From: an uncultured bacterium
Lineage (GTDB): Bacteria; Patescibacteriota; Saccharimonadia; Saccharimonadales; Saccharimonadaceae
Direction: 5' to 3'
NCBI GenBank assembly: GCA_938045655.1
Contig: CALIMO010000024.1
Coordinates: 1 to 7,625, forward strand
DNA length: 7,625 nt
The translations under genes were made by a program, and so were the position numbers. How positions within the stretch are numbered: position 1 is the stretch's first letter; the number at the start of each line of letters is the position of its first letter. The notes below the pieces were generated by a model. The model was not told where the DNA came from. It worked only from the letters and a program-made list of their open reading frames with translations, and did no database searches. Positions 6,430-7,625 of this stretch are shown here, one piece after another.

Positions 6430-7625
6430 TCGATTAGCGGAAAAATTCAAGCCCGAACATTATGAATTAAAGCTTGATTTAATGCAAGCAAAAAATCGTG
6501 AATTTAATGGAATTGTTGATATTTTTGGGGAGATTAATGATGAAAAAGAAATTGCACTTCATTCGAAAGATTTAGAAATTAAAAAGATTACTTTTGTAAA
6601 CGATATAAAATTAAACTTTTTGAAAGCCGAAAATGATGAAATTTTAGTGAATATTGAAAAACTTAACTTTAAAAAAGGTGATAAAATTCAATTTAAAATT
6701 GAGTTTTCTGGTAAAATAACAGATGCGATGCACGGATTATACCCTTGCTACTATAAAGAAAATGGTGGGAAAAAAGAGCTTTTTGCAACTCAATTTGAAA
6801 GTCATCATGCTCGTGAGGTTTTTCCGTGTGTTGATGAGCCTGAAGCAAAGGCAACTTTTTCATTAGAAATTAAAGCTTTGAGCGATCTTGAAGTTTTGTC
6901 GAATACTGAAATTGTTGAAAAAAATAAAAATGGTAATATTCAACAGGTTAGATTTGCTAAAACACCAAAAATGTCAACATATTTATTAGCCTTCGTATTA
7001 GGTGATTTTCAACGAGTTTCGAAAAAGACTAAAAGTGGTGTTGAAGTTTCAGTTTTGGTAACAAAAGCTCAAAAGTCTGAATTAATGGAATTTCCACTTA
7101 GTTTTGCGGTGCGGGTTTTAGAATTTTATGAAGATTTTTTTGGTCAAAAGTTCCCGCTTTCAAAATGCGACCACATTGCTTTGCCAGATTTTTCTAGTGG
7201 TGCGATGGAAAACTGGGGCTTAATTACCTATCGTGAAACTGCATTGCTCGCTGGTAAAAATTCCTCAATATCTTCAAAAAAATATGTTGCGTTAGTGATT
7301 GCACACGAAACTTCACATCAATGGTTTGGGAATCTTGTAACAATGAAATGGTGGGATGAGCTTTGGCTGAATGAATCTTTCGCAACGATGATGGAATATT
7401 TAGCAACCGACGCTTTAGAACCAAAATGGAGAATCTGGGAAGAATTTGCAGTTAATGAGGCAGTTTTAAGTTTGCGCCGCGATGCAATTGATGGTGTTCA
7501 GGCGGTTCATGTTCCAGTTCATCATCCAGATGAAATTAGCACTATTTTTGATGGTGCAATTGTTTATGCAAAAGGTGCTCGATTAATGAATATGCTTCGA
7601 AAATATGTTGGAAACGATGCATTTC
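6419..7625 (+). CDS. M1-family zinc aminopeptidase, N-terminal part (runs off window)
   Basis: A gluzincin metallopeptidase that removes N-terminal residues from peptides. The visible 402 codons cover the N-terminal beta-saddle domain and most of the catalytic domain; the family is usually about 850 residues, so roughly half is missing beyond the right edge. The substrate-anchoring GAMEN motif is at 261-265. The zinc site HETSH (His296, Glu297, His300) is followed after 18 residues by Glu319 in WLNESFA, the expected spacing, and Tyr383 in IVYAKGARL fits the transition-state tyrosine. GAMENWGLITYRE is closer to the puromycin-sensitive or tricorn-interacting-factor type than to E. coli PepN. 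There is no signal peptide or membrane helix, so it is probably cytosolic. The ATG overlaps the phosphohexomutase end by 11 bp, which indicates co-transcription and probable translational coupling. It likely finishes degradation of peptides, including imported ones. Confidence 0.95.
   Translation, partial: MSVNRLAEKFKPEHYELKLDLMQAKNREFNGIVDIFGEINDEKEIALHSKDLEIKKITFVNDIKLNFLKAENDEILVNIEKLNFKKGDKIQFKIEFSGKITDAMHGLYPCYYKENGGKKELFATQFESHHAREVFPCVDEPEAKATFSLEIKALSDLEVLSNTEIVEKNKNGNIQQVRFAKTPKMSTYLLAFVLGDFQRVSKKTKSGVEVSVLVTKAQKSELMEFPLSFAVRVLEFYEDFFGQKFPLSKCDHIALPDFSSGAMENWGLITYRETALLAGKNSSISSKKYVALVIAHETSHQWFGNLVTMKWWDELWLNESFATMMEYLATDALEPKWRIWEEFAVNEAVLSLRRDAIDGVQAVHVPVHHPDEISTIFDGAIVYAKGARLMNMLRKYVGNDAF

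Larger units (their letters stand above)
94..7601. repeat. Dispersed over-represented palindrome TTCGAA (28 copies)
   Basis: Hand-counted starts are 94, 232, 413, 576, 605, 778, 1020, 1074, 1648, 1843, 1903, 2344, 3016, 3463, 3705, 3805, 3863, 4717, 4985, 5099, 5443, 5648, 5911, 6187, 6352, 6562, 7018 and 7596. Thirteen of these extend to TTTCGAAA. At one-third G+C, two or three copies would be expected. All lie inside genes, in both orientations of transcription. The role is unknown. Confidence 0.8.

Noticed and set aside
7224..7424. 66-codon open frame opposite the aminopeptidase zinc site
   Set aside because: It lies antisense to the HExxH region, which is conserved for its own reasons; no promoter or SD.
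94..7601. TTCGAA copies as a transcription-factor operator
   Set aside because: All copies I found are inside genes and none lies in the promoter regions, the opposite of an operator pattern.
1..7625. Alternative code with TGA read as glycine (Gracilibacteria/Absconditabacteria)
   Set aside because: All long frames are complete under the standard code, end in TAA or TAG, and contain no in-frame TGA at glycine positions.

Overview
This window is AT-rich (about one-third G+C by eye), gene-dense bacterial DNA read with the standard code. The stops are TAA or TAG and no in-frame TGA is needed, which argues against the TGA-as-glycine lineages (Gracilibacteria, Absconditabacteria). The class A penicillin-binding protein with a long basic tail, the DUF5665-like membrane protein, the short intergenic gaps and the compact genes all suggest a low-GC Candidate Phyla Radiation bacterium, most likely Saccharibacteria (TM7). 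That placement is inference from protein character and composition, not from a marker search.

Layout. Bases 1-170 hold a 28-codon basic microprotein gene with its own extended -10 promoter, Shine-Dalgarno (SD) site and terminator hairpin. On the minus strand, 176-1384 encodes tyrosyl-tRNA synthetase (tyrS). A 123-bp divergent promoter region (1385-1507) separates it from a 916-residue class A penicillin-binding protein on the plus strand (1508-4258). A hairpin terminator at 4263-4289 serves that gene and the convergent minus-strand gene for a 94-residue DUF5665-like membrane protein (4291-4575). A second divergent promoter region (4576-4668) leads to a plus-strand operon: a 586-residue alpha-D-phosphohexomutase (4669-6429), overlapped by 11 bp by a zinc M1 aminopeptidase (6419 onward) that runs off the right edge. 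No intergenic stretch exceeds 300 bases, and I saw no tRNA, rRNA, CRISPR array or insertion sequence.

Function. The genes are housekeeping: tRNA charging, peptidoglycan polymerisation and cross-linking, sugar-phosphate interconversion and peptide breakdown. The last two fit a scavenging, host-dependent life, but that is inference.

The most unusual signal is not a gene. The palindrome TTCGAA occurs 28 times by hand count in 7.6 kb, about ten times the number expected from base composition. It falls in all three codon phases, as Phe-Glu, Ser-Lys and Arg codons. A second theme is promoter architecture. The upstream TTG that would extend the penicillin-binding protein is the -35 box of a strong promoter, and both that gene and the DUF5665-like gene look nearly leaderless, while the other genes have SD sites. 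I found no convincing new multi-gene system such as a defence island or secretion cluster.
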